From a virus, in IMG/VR virus record IMGVR_UViG_3300031565_000321, positions 1 to 25,857 of that record: DNA of 25,857 nucleotides. The stretch is one strand, 5' to 3'. The translations under genes and the position numbers were made by a program. A model generated the notes under the pieces. That model did no database searches and was not told the DNA's origin. It saw nothing but the letters and a program-made list of their open reading frames with translations. This document shows positions 7,003 through 14,117 of this stretch, one piece after another (positions within the stretch are counted from its first letter, which is position 1; the number at the start of each line of letters is the position of its first letter).

Positions 7003-8844
7003 TCAGGAACCGCAGACGATGAGTGCGTCGGGTTCCGGAGCAGCACCGTTCGGGCAGAGGCCCTGGTGGGTGATCTTGATGGACTCGATGCCGATCTTGC
7101 AGACCTGGGTCCACTCCTCAGCGAAGATCTCCAGGTCGTTGGTCCGGTTGAGGGCCGAGTCCCGGATGAGTCCGACGTCGAGGCTGCCACCGTCCAGGCG
7201 GACGAAGGTGCCCGGCGAGAAGAGGTACGTCACCGCATCCTCGGGCCAATCGTTCAGCTCACCCGGAGCAGCGGGAGTACCCGCCTGGGTGGCCGAGAAC
7301 GCCTGGCCTTCGCCGGTCGCCGAGTCGTAGTACACGCACAGGCGCAGGTTGGCGTTGGCCGCCAGCGTGCGGAAGTACATCTCGGCGGTGATCCGGCCAG
7401 CCAGGACTTCCAGCCCAAGGCTGTGGTCGTTGGCGAGGTCGACGACCGCTGCGTCCATGACCCAGCTGGGAACAACCCAGTCGAGGACCGCGTTGACGTT
7501 CATGCCGTTGCGCTTGCGGTAGGCCGCAGCAGCTTTGACAGCGTCGGAGAACATCCGACGGGAGAGGCCGTAGCCGTCCAGCGGATCGGTCGTCGTCGGG
7601 GTCGACTCGCCGTCGATCACGTCGAGGTACAGGACTTCCTTGACCGAGGTGAACTCGACCATGAGGTCCATCGTCCGGCTCTCGACCCACTCGGGGAAGG
7701 TCCGGAAGTTGAGGTTGCCGAAGCGGATGCAGTGGCTGACAGCCACGACACAGCACTCGTCCGTGTCGGGACAATCGAACTGGATGCAGGGCTTCGGAGT
7801 CGCCTGACCGGAGCCGGAGCCGTATCCGGCCTCGTCCTCAGCGCAGGTGACCGTACCGACACCGGCGCGGGCTTCACGGAAGTCCGGCGGGACGATCCAC
7901 TTGATGCCACCTCGGGGCGCTCCCACGGAGGGGAGGCACTGGGCCACAGGATCGTGGGGCTGAGCGAGACGGAAGATCTCGTAGCTCGGGGGGAAGGGGG
8001 AGCAAGGACCGCCGGAGGCGACGAGGGCCGTCGCCTGCTGCTGGGTCTCACGGAGAGTCAAGAAGTTCGACTCTTCGCTTCCCTCCTGGAGGGAGGCGCT
8101 GACACCACTGGAGAACGACGCTGCGTCCCAGGGCATCTCGGCGGTCGCCACGGTGATCCGCTCATCGTGGACACCGGCGGGCACGACGCCCATCCGTCCA
8201 CGCTTGGTCGAGATCGCCTTGGCGATGGACTTGAGGTCCATCGACGTGCCGGGGGTGAAATCGGCTCCGGCGAGGTTCGTGGCAGCGAGCTGCACGTTGC
8301 CGAGAGGATTGGTGCTGGTCTCGGGGACCTCCACCTTCGTCTCGGGAGCCTTCGTCGCTTGGCGAGCCGTGAGGGCTGCGGCGAGTGCCTTGGCCTTCGG
8401 CTTCGGGGCGGCGGCAGCTTCCTCGACCACTTCGATCGCGGCGACTGCTTCAGCAGCAGCGGCGGCTGGGGTTTCGATCTCGATGGTCTCCTCGACGGCG
8501 ACCTCTTCGACCTCGACCTCTTCGGCGACCACTTCGGTCTCCTCAGCGGCGGCTTCTGCCTCGGGGGCTTCTTCGACGGCGGCTTCCTCGATGTCACCGG
8601 TGATCCGGAGGAGAGCTTCGTCGGCGCGAGCCTTCAGCTCACCTTCGACGGTCTCAATCTCGACGAGGCGGCCGTTGACCGCTTCGTAGCTGTCGGCGAG
8701 GGTCTCCAGCTCGGCGGCAACCTCGGGAGACATATCTCCTTCGGCCAACTCCGCGCTGCGGGTTTCGATCTGGGTTGCGAGTTCGACGAGGGTGGCCTTG
8801 TCGTTCTGCTCGGAAAGGGTTTCGAGTGCCTGGGCGATGTCCAC
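7003..8844 (-). CDS. Major capsid protein with N-terminal scaffold-like region
   Basis: 613 residues. The start is GTG at 8844 behind AGGAG at 7-nt spacing. Residues 1-145 are helical and very acidic/Ala-rich (AELETLADSYEAVNGRLVEIE, EEVEVEEVAVEETIEIETP), as in the delta or scaffold region that HK97-type capsid proteins lose on maturation. A basic Ala-rich hinge (PKPKAKALAAAL) and a linker to about residue 200 follow. The capsid fold would occupy about 205-613. It contains WVESRTMDLMVEFTSVKEVLYLD, GMNVNAVLDWVVPSWVMDAAVVDL and the closing WPEDAVTYLFSPGTFVRLDGGSLDVGLIRDS...NDLEIFAEEW, typical of actinophage capsid proteins. A Cys-rich insert (PCIQFDCPDTDECC, near 352-365) is unusual. No separate scaffold gene is seen, and the protease encoded at 15651-18488 is the likely processor. 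Confidence 0.9.
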   Translation of the reverse strand: MDIAQALETLSEQNDKATLVELATQIETRSAELAEGDMSPEVAAELETLADSYEAVNGRLVEIETVEGELKARADEALLRITGDIEEAAVEEAPEAEAAAEETEVVAEEVEVEEVAVEETIEIETPAAAAAEAVAAIEVVEEAAAAPKPKAKALAAALTARQATKAPETKVEVPETSTNPLGNVQLAATNLAGADFTPGTSMDLKSIAKAISTKRGRMGVVPAGVHDERITVATAEMPWDAASFSSGVSASLQEGSEESNFLTLRETQQQATALVASGGPCSPFPPSYEIFRLAQPHDPVAQCLPSVGAPRGGIKWIVPPDFREARAGVGTVTCAEDEAGYGSGSGQATPKPCIQFDCPDTDECCVVAVSHCIRFGNLNFRTFPEWVESRTMDLMVEFTSVKEVLYLDVIDGESTPTTTDPLDGYGLSRRMFSDAVKAAAAYRKRNGMNVNAVLDWVVPSWVMDAAVVDLANDHSLGLEVLAGRITAEMYFRTLAANANLRLCVYYDSATGEGQAFSATQAGTPAAPGELNDWPEDAVTYLFSPGTFVRLDGGSLDVGLIRDSALNRTNDLEIFAEEWTQVCKIGIESIKITHQGLCPNGAAPEPDALIVCGS

Positions 8845-8967
8845 GGCTTTTCTCCTGAGTTCGATGAAATTGGTTTAGGTCTGAGACTGCCGCAGAACGG
8901 ACTAGGCCCGTCCAGCTTGCCGCTACTGAGCAACGGCCTTTGGTCGGACAGTATTACACACGCGGGA
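8845..8967 (-). promoter_or_regulatory. Leader and possible promoter of major capsid gene
   Basis: A 123-bp gap between the methyltransferase stop and the capsid GTG, large for this compact genome. On the minus strand it contains an AT-rich stretch with TAATAC (a -10-like hexamer, near 8953-8958) and ends in the ribosome site AGGAG. No convincing -35 is seen at normal spacing. A dedicated promoter for the capsid gene is plausible, because the upstream cassette switches strand. Confidence 0.3.
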
Positions 8968-9600
8968 TTAACAAAGGTGGAGTCGATGTAACGATCCGTG
9001 GTGAGGACCGGCGTGCCCTTTACGCCAGCGCCCCGGATTCGTGTGCATCTCCACGACTTTGAGGCCAGCATTCTCGGCGGCCTTCTCGAACTGTTGAGGG
9101 GTCCAGGTTCCCACCGAAGTCCATCCTGACGGCTCTGTCGCGACCTCGTAGAGCGGAATCTGGATCGCCATAATCCCGCTCGGCTTCATCACCGAAGCGA
9201 GGCCCTTCAAGATCTTGGACCGATCTTTCGAACGATGGTGGGTGAGGCAGAGGAACGAGCAGACGAGGTCGAACTGGAGGTGGTCGACGATGGATGGGTC
9301 AGTGCCGTCCCACTGAATAGTCGAAAGGTCACAGAGGGACTCGAACCGATCAAGCATCGACCGACTGGCGTCCGCGCCCCACACCTCTCCGAAGTACCAG
9401 TGGAGTTCTCGGGTGACGCGGCCGTCTCCGCAACCGAAGTCGAGGACCGACCATCTTGGGTGAGGGCCAACGAGATCGGCGAGCTGCTTGGCCCGACGTT
9501 CACCGGAGCCGTCGTAGTTGTCGGTCGGGGCGATAAACCTTCGTGCAGCGTCACTTTGCCCAGCTCTCTCCCATGCTTCGATCGTCTCGTTCATCCCCAT
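8968..9600 (-). CDS. Class I SAM-dependent methyltransferase
   Basis: 210 residues. The ATG at 9600 follows GGAGG (5-nt spacing) and overlaps the end of the glycosyltransferase gene by 10 bases. Motif I is VLDFGCGDGRVTREL near residue 50, motif II is VWGADASRSML, and DLVCSFLCLTHH is the post-II acidic strand. LKGLASVMKPSGIMAIQIPLY gives the motif III region. This is the Methyltransf_11/25-like fold used for small-molecule or sugar methylation; nothing indicates DNA methylation (no NPPY/DPPY). With sugar transferases around it, O-methylation of a glycan is the likely job. It is the last gene of the cassette before the capsid gene. Confidence 0.8.
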   Translation of the reverse strand: MGMNETIEAWERAGQSDAARRFIAPTDNYDGSGERRAKQLADLVGPHPRWSVLDFGCGDGRVTRELHWYFGEVWGADASRSMLDRFESLCDLSTIQWDGTDPSIVDHLQFDLVCSFLCLTHHRSKDRSKILKGLASVMKPSGIMAIQIPLYEVATEPSGWTSVGTWTPQQFEKAAENAGLKVVEMHTNPGRWRKGHAGPHHGSLHRLHLC

Positions 9601-10430
9601 CGTTTCCTCCAGAGTGGGAACGAGCCACCGTTCGTGAACTTGCGACGCGAGTAGGCGAGGTCTTGATGACCGAGCTTGGAGACCCACTTCTTGTTCCGGT
9701 CGTTGTGGGACGTCGTCCGCTTCTGCCAGCCGAGGGGCAGCCCTTCGACCCGAGCGCAGGTGGCCCCGAGGTACTGGATCTGTTGAACGAGGTCGCCGTC
9801 ACCGCAGTACCAACGGAACTTCTCGTCGATGAACGGTAGACCGGCGACGTCGTGCATCTCGGGGGCGATCATGAAGCAGAACCCGGAGAGTCCTTTCTTG
9901 CGCATCGTCCCCACCGTGGGCGTGATCCTCGGAGGGTCCGAGACCTTCACAGGATGCTTCTCAGCGTCCTTCCGGTAGTCAGGGAACACGGCCCACACGT
10001 CGTCAGAAGGTTTCCAGCCGTCGGTTACGCCGGGTCGCTTGAATGGCTTGAGCGAGTCGTACCGTTCCGGGAGGACCCCTCGACGGAGGGCGCGGGAGAG
10101 GTGGCCGATCACCCCTTCGGGTGGGGTGATGTCGTTGTTGAGGATCGTGAGATCCGACCCCGGATGGTCGAGAGCGACGCTCCATGCCTCGTTCCACATC
10201 GGGTGGATGATGCCGTCACCGGATCGGTCCCGCACCTCGACGTGGTCCCCGTACTTTCCGTCCCTCACCGAGGCCAGCCACTTGATCCCGCCAACGGTCC
10301 GGGTGTCGTTGTTGAAGATGACGATCTGGTCAGCCTCGCCGTCATCGACGAGACGATTCAGAACGTGTCGGGTGAGGGGGTGGTAGTCACGCATCGGAAT
10401 GGCGACGATCTGCTCTCGACCCTCAATCAC
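9591..10430 (-). CDS. Glycosyltransferase family 2-like (GT-A) protein
   Basis: 279 residues, start GTG at 10430; the first strand (IVAIPMRDYHPLTRHVLNRL) begins at about residue 8, so a later start would cut the fold. DQIVIFNNDT resembles the nucleotide-binding strand, and DLTILNNDITPP looks like the metal-binding acidic motif of GT-A enzymes. GLSGFCFMIAPEMHDVAGLPFIDEKFRWYCGDGDLVQQIQYLG matches the acceptor-side segment of family 2 transferases, with ED/GDxD-type acids. It closes with TSHNDRNKKW. It likely moves a sugar from a nucleotide-sugar donor to a protein or glycan. It diverges from the plus-strand methyltransferase at 10449 with only 18 bp between starts. Confidence 0.75.
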   Translation of the reverse strand: MIEGREQIVAIPMRDYHPLTRHVLNRLVDDGEADQIVIFNNDTRTVGGIKWLASVRDGKYGDHVEVRDRSGDGIIHPMWNEAWSVALDHPGSDLTILNNDITPPEGVIGHLSRALRRGVLPERYDSLKPFKRPGVTDGWKPSDDVWAVFPDYRKDAEKHPVKVSDPPRITPTVGTMRKKGLSGFCFMIAPEMHDVAGLPFIDEKFRWYCGDGDLVQQIQYLGATCARVEGLPLGWQKRTTSHNDRNKKWVSKLGHQDLAYSRRKFTNGGSFPLWRKRWG

Positions 10431-10448
10431 TGGCTACCCTGTTTCCGT

Positions 10449-11039
10449 ATGGGAACTCTCTCGGCAGCACACTTTAGGTCCATCCTCGGAGACAGCGATG
10501 GTCCGAGCGTCTACATCGAGACGGGACTCTGGAAGGGCAACCAACTTGCCATAGCTTCCAAAGTCTTCGACGTCTGCTACGGGATCGAGCTGGCGCCCCA
10601 TTGGGCGCAGGTGAATCGGGACCGGTTCAACGGCATGGACCGGGTCACGATCTTCGAGGGCGACTCGGCGAAAGTACTCCCGAAGGTCCTCGCTGACCTC
10701 CGACAGCCCGTCGTCATCAACCTCGACGCTCACTTCTGCAAGACCGACCCGCCGGTGGCGAAGTCGAAGTTCCCTCTCTGGTCCGAGCTGGCATACGTCA
10801 CGGAGCGCCCCTACGCCGACATCATCCTCGTCGATGACATCCACACGTTCGGACGGCGCCGGGAGGACCTCCGCTTCTCGAAGGGTGATGAGGAGTGGGA
10901 GGCCGTGAGGCCTCGCCGTCTCGTCAGGGAACTCGGAAGGGTCGAGAGGCATGAGGCGGTCGATGACAGCTACGTGCTCTGGCGGTCAGCGTTGCCCGAA
11001 GAATCCGCCGCGGGGGTTCGGGGTCCAGACGCCTCGTAG
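10449..11039 (+). CDS. Class I SAM methyltransferase-like protein (plus strand)
   Basis: 196 residues, ATG at 10449. There is no Shine-Dalgarno sequence, but TACCCT lies 8 nt upstream, so a leaderless transcript is possible. SVYIETGLWKGNQLAIASKVFDVCYGIELAPHW is the SAM-binding loop with its acidic end. RVTIFEGDSAKVLPKVLADL and VVINLDAHFC follow, then DIILVDDIHTFGRR. This arrangement is that of Methyltransf_24-like enzymes, which methylate sugars in O-antigen and related gene clusters. An in-frame ORF extends upstream opposite the glycosyltransferase, but I regard that as an artefact. Its 3' end overlaps the minus-strand methyltransferase gene by 54 bp, tail to tail. Confidence 0.7.
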   Translation: MGTLSAAHFRSILGDSDGPSVYIETGLWKGNQLAIASKVFDVCYGIELAPHWAQVNRDRFNGMDRVTIFEGDSAKVLPKVLADLRQPVVINLDAHFCKTDPPVAKSKFPLWSELAYVTERPYADIILVDDIHTFGRRREDLRFSKGDEEWEAVRPRRLVRELGRVERHEAVDDSYVLWRSALPEESAAGVRGPDAS

Positions 11040-11543
11040 CTTGAGTCGTTGGATCAGCTTGGCGTTCCGATGATGCGGCGTGCCTGGTCGGCTGAGGTCG
11101 GCATCGTGACAGAGGATGTAGGAGTTCTTCTGCGCCGAGGACGCCCAGAGTCTCATCTCTCCTCGGCGCAACTTCCCGAGTGAGTCGAAGATGACAAGAT
11201 CCGCCGACTCGTAGTCCTGAGCCGTCGGGTGACCTTCGCAGAACTGGATGGCGGGGAAGTCGCCGGTCGGAATCTGGGAGTACATCCGGGGGTCTGCCTC
11301 GAAGGCCAGGTAGGTGGAGTTCTCAGGGAGTGCCTCGTGGACACGGCGCGTGGTGAACCCCTGTCCGACGCCCGTCTCGATGATGACCTCCGGGTCGAGC
11401 TGGCCGACGATCTCGGCGGCGCCTTCGCAGAACTCCCGCTCGGGGGACCAGCCGTTCCAGGAATGGAACCCCAGTTGGCATCCCTTCGTGAAGACCGACT
11501 CATCGACCACATCTGGCTCGCCGTCGATCCATGCGTTCTTCAT
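10986..11543 (-). CDS. Class I SAM methyltransferase-like protein
   Basis: 185 residues. The ATG at 11543 overlaps the TGA of the sulfotransferase gene (ATGA). VIIETGVGQGFTTRRVHEAL is motif I, TYLAFEADPRMYSQI carries the ribose-binding acid, FCEGHPTAQDYESADLVIFDSLG the next strand and acid, and SYILCHDADLSRPGTPHHR the active-site region. It is of the Methyltransf_24 or CmcI-like group that acts on sugars or small molecules. Its relationship to the plus-strand gene it overlaps (10449) looks like paralogy: both use the IETGxxxG loop. The likely role is glycan O-methylation. Confidence 0.7.
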   Translation of the reverse strand: MKNAWIDGEPDVVDESVFTKGCQLGFHSWNGWSPEREFCEGAAEIVGQLDPEVIIETGVGQGFTTRRVHEALPENSTYLAFEADPRMYSQIPTGDFPAIQFCEGHPTAQDYESADLVIFDSLGKLRRGEMRLWASSAQKNSYILCHDADLSRPGTPHHRNAKLIQRLKLRGVWTPNPRGGFFGQR

Positions 11544-12067
11544 CGGAAGGTTACCTCCAGGCCGACGTGTCGGGCGGCCGCTGTCAGGATCTGTCGATTG
11601 TAGGCATCAGCGAGACCGACCCCGTTCTTGATGGGTATCGAGTTCCGGCTCTTGAGAGAGCGGGCGACGTTGACGGGGCGACGAAGGATGACGACGAGGT
11701 GAGCGTCGTCTCCGAGGTACGGCTCATAGACGGGGAAGGTGAGGGCAGTGCGAGGGTCCTTCCATCCCCACAGCCCGTGCCCTGCCGAATCTCGTATCTT
11801 CATCATTTGCCGAGCCATGTGGGTGAACTCGGGGGTGACCGCGGCGATGGCTTCCGGGGTTGGTGGGTCGCGCCAGGTGCCTCCGGCAGCCTTCAGGATG
11901 GCGTCGTTGAAGTGGAGCAGATCGAGGTCTTCGAAGTGGCCGTTCGGATTCGACTTCCTCTTCCCGAGGAGACGGTCACCCATCCATACCCCCATCTTGT
12001 GCAGTCCACCGGCGACAAGGCTCGAAGCGGATCGGTGCATTCCCAATACGACGAAGGCTTTCGGCAT
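11540..12067 (-). CDS. PAPS-dependent sulfotransferase-like protein
   Basis: 175 residues from the ATG at 12067. A GTG nine bases upstream is an alternative, but the P-loop follows the ATG directly. VVLGMHRSASSLVAGGLHKMGVWMGD is the 5'-phosphosulfate loop of sulfotransferases of the GMHRSGTS type. GLWGWKDPRT and LVVILRRPVNVARSLKSRN match the 3'-phosphate binding region. It would transfer sulfate from PAPS to a hydroxyl, probably on a sugar. It is shorter than most family members (about 250-300), so it may be a minimal form. Its ATG shares the tetranucleotide CATG with the plus-strand gene at 12066. No Shine-Dalgarno is seen, but TAGGGT sits 7 nt upstream. Confidence 0.7.
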   Translation of the reverse strand: MPKAFVVLGMHRSASSLVAGGLHKMGVWMGDRLLGKRKSNPNGHFEDLDLLHFNDAILKAAGGTWRDPPTPEAIAAVTPEFTHMARQMMKIRDSAGHGLWGWKDPRTALTFPVYEPYLGDDAHLVVILRRPVNVARSLKSRNSIPIKNGVGLADAYNRQILTAAARHVGLEVTFR

Positions 12068-12689
12068 GAGTGACACCCTAACGGAAAGAAACCTTCCTTA
12101 CCTTTCTTGGGACCACATCGTCCACTACTCTGGCAACATGCAGCACAACGAGTGGCGGGCCAGGGTCGGACGCATCCGAGATTTCGACATCGTCGGAGCG
12201 CACCAATTCAACGTCCTCACCGGACTAGGGGGCCTTCGTGAGCACCACATCCTGGTCGACGTCGGGTGCGGATGCTTGAGAGCTGGGAAGCTCCTGATCC
12301 CCTACCTCGATCTGGCGCACTACCTCGGCCTGGAGCCGAACGGGGAACTCATCACCGCCGGAGTCATGCACGAGGTAGGCCCTGGCCTCATCTCGAAGAA
12401 GGGTGTCCGGTTTACCCAGCGTGACGACTTCGACTTCTACGAAGAGTGGCCCCACGTTGAGCCGGACTTCGTCCTCGCAGACGGGGTCATCGACTCGACA
12501 AACATCGAAGCGTTCGTCGACGCCCTCGACAGGGGCCTCTCCCTCGACCGAGGCGAAGCCTGGATCACCATCGATCTCGAAGATCTCGAAGGCACCGTTC
12601 TGCGTGAGGTCGCCTCGGACTACAAGGTCACCGCCTTGAAGCCCCAGCACCCCGAGAAACGCTCGTGGTTCCGGTTGGTCCCGAAGTGA
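12066..12689 (+). CDS. Class I SAM methyltransferase (plus strand)
   Basis: 207 residues, ATG at 12066 with GAAGG about 8 nt upstream. The order FDIVGAHQFNVLTGLGGLREHHILVDVGCGCLRAGKLLIPYLDLAHYLGLEPNGE is characteristic of a group of methyltransferases found in polysaccharide and phage glycan clusters: an AHQFN lead-in, then motif I with the Cys-rich VGCGCLRAG loop, then LEPN. FVLADGVIDST supplies a following acidic strand. The stop overlaps the next gene's GTG (GTGA), so the two are co-translated. Likely substrate: a sugar or lipid-linked saccharide. Confidence 0.75.
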   Translation: MSDTLTERNLPYLSWDHIVHYSGNMQHNEWRARVGRIRDFDIVGAHQFNVLTGLGGLREHHILVDVGCGCLRAGKLLIPYLDLAHYLGLEPNGELITAGVMHEVGPGLISKKGVRFTQRDDFDFYEEWPHVEPDFVLADGVIDSTNIEAFVDALDRGLSLDRGEAWITIDLEDLEGTVLREVASDYKVTALKPQHPEKRSWFRLVPK

Positions 12690-13387
12690 CCGAGCAATAC
12701 CCGGTCTTCATCATCTGTCGAGATCTCGTGACTTGGCTCAAGCGAACCGTCGCATGGCTGGAGAAGTCTGGACAGACCGAGATCTACCTGATCGACAACG
12801 ACAGCCGTTACCCGCCGCTCCTCGATTACTACGCCAAAACGCCTCACACCGTCATCCGGCTCGGGGAGAACATCGGCAAACGAGGACCCTGGAAGCGCGA
12901 TGTCATCGCCAAGTACGCAAAGGGACGACGGTTCGTAGTCACCGACCCTGACATTGAACCGATCGCCGAGTGCCCTTTCGATCTCTTCGATCGCTGCTCT
13001 GAAGTTCTCGACGCTGACCCCAAGCTCGTCAAGGTCGGCCCGTCGCTCGCCATCGACGACCTACCCGACTACTACGAGCACAAGCAGCAGGTCATCGAAC
13101 GTCAGTCGCAATTCTGGGACGACAAGCTGAAGGTCGATGCTGGCTTCTTCGCCCCCATCGACTCGGTCATGGCCCTGTACCGCGAGGATCAATTCGACCA
13201 ATTGCGCACCAATCCAGCGGTCCGTCTCGGGCACCCCTATATCGCCCGACACATCCCCTGGTACACGAGATCGAAGAGGCCTTCGAAGGAGCTTGCGTTC
13301 TACCGAGACCGGGCGGGCGCCCGGTACGGCGGCTGGGCCAAGAAGGTGTTGCCCAAGAGATACAGGGTCAAGCGCCGGATAGTGTGA
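12686..13387 (+). CDS. Glycosyltransferase (GT-A, plus strand)
   Basis: 233 residues. The start is GTG at 12686 within GTGA, overlapping the methyltransferase stop. The fold reads YPVFIICRDLVTWLKRTVAWLEK, EIYLIDNDSRYPPLLDYY, then RFVVTDPDIEPIAECP. DPD is the DxD motif that holds the metal and nucleotide-sugar. The next segment (VDAGFFAPIDSVMALYRED) fits an acceptor region. A basic end (KKVLPKRYRVKRRIV) suggests membrane or polymer contact. Sequence context in the fold (HTVIRLGENIGKRGPW) is that of glycosyltransferase family 2-type enzymes. It converges with the sulfotransferase gene at 13368, overlapping by 20 bp. Confidence 0.75.
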   Translation: MTEQYPVFIICRDLVTWLKRTVAWLEKSGQTEIYLIDNDSRYPPLLDYYAKTPHTVIRLGENIGKRGPWKRDVIAKYAKGRRFVVTDPDIEPIAECPFDLFDRCSEVLDADPKLVKVGPSLAIDDLPDYYEHKQQVIERQSQFWDDKLKVDAGFFAPIDSVMALYREDQFDQLRTNPAVRLGHPYIARHIPWYTRSKRPSKELAFYRDRAGARYGGWAKKVLPKRYRVKRRIV

Positions 13388-14054
13388 CGGCTTCTTCGTA
13401 GAGCATCATGTCCCACCGATTCCGCTCCGCCACCTTCGACAGAATTCGGGTGGGGACATCGAGTCTTGTCGTCGACCTGTGGCGATGTGGAATCTGTGGG
13501 ACCTCGGACCATCCTCGACCTTCAGCCAACCTCTCGATGAAGCCGGGTAGATCTCCGGCGATACCAACGAAAGACATGACCCGTAGTCGATTGAAAGCCA
13601 CCTGAAAGTCCTCCGGAGTGACGGGCGCGTGCATCTCATCCCCAGCGACCTGGCGGTGCCCACACAAGAGCCTGGTCATCCCATTGTCGACGTCGGCCAA
13701 AGACGTCCCGAGAGCGAACTTCTCGAAGCCTGGGCGAATCAGCCGGTCAGTCCTCGGGCGAGGGTTGTCGGTCAGCCACTGGTAGAGGCTGACGATCCGG
13801 TCGACCGGATGGCGGAGTACCACGGCGTACTGGCTCTCCTGGGTGAAGGCTTGGTGGATTCCCCATCGCCCGTGACCCGACACGAGCTTCGCCCGGTCTC
13901 GAATCTCGATGGGGATGCCCTCGGCCATCTTCAGCATGTTCCTCGACGATGACCCCTTCAGGTAAAGGTGCTCGTCGGGCGTGTACTGGGAGCTGGCAGC
14001 GGCGCGCAGACTGTCCCCCGCGGTCTTCGGAAGGTGCATGAGGATGAGCGGCAT
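13368..14054 (-). CDS. Carbohydrate sulfotransferase
   Basis: 228 residues. The ATG at 14054 follows GGAGG at 5-nt spacing. LILMHLPKTAGDSLRAAASS is a PAPS-binding loop of the PKTAG type found in heparan 2-O-sulfotransferases and their bacterial relatives. AVVLRHPVDRIVSLYQWL is the 3'-phosphate motif (R-x-P-x-x-R-x-x-S-x-Y), and SGHGRWGIH lies between them. No signal peptide or TM segment is seen, so it acts in the cytosol, unlike the Golgi enzymes of eukaryotes. Sulfation of a sugar is the expected reaction. Sulfotransferases are unusual in phages. It opens the sugar-modification block, downstream of the beta-helix gene. Confidence 0.8.
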   Translation of the reverse strand: MPLILMHLPKTAGDSLRAAASSQYTPDEHLYLKGSSSRNMLKMAEGIPIEIRDRAKLVSGHGRWGIHQAFTQESQYAVVLRHPVDRIVSLYQWLTDNPRPRTDRLIRPGFEKFALGTSLADVDNGMTRLLCGHRQVAGDEMHAPVTPEDFQVAFNRLRVMSFVGIAGDLPGFIERLAEGRGWSEVPQIPHRHRSTTRLDVPTRILSKVAERNRWDMMLYEEAVTLSGA

Positions 14055-14117
14055 CAGGGCCTCCAGGAGAGATTGCGGAGGGAGTCCGAGGGGAGAATCA
14101 GGATGCCAGTGGCCCCT

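Noticed and set aside
6985-8991. A 668-codon open frame on the plus strand opposite the capsid gene
   Set aside because: It is the mirror of a GC-rich gene with strong codon bias; it has repetitive Gly/Asp/Leu composition, no ribosome site and no recognisable domain.
8968-9600. DNA methyltransferase for restriction evasion
   Set aside because: No NPPY/DPPY or PCQ-type catalytic motif; the fold is of the small-molecule type and the neighbours act on sugars.
9852-10448. Long in-frame upstream extension of the plus-strand methyltransferase gene
   Set aside because: It runs opposite the glycosyltransferase gene, and the methyltransferase fold begins right after the ATG at 10449.
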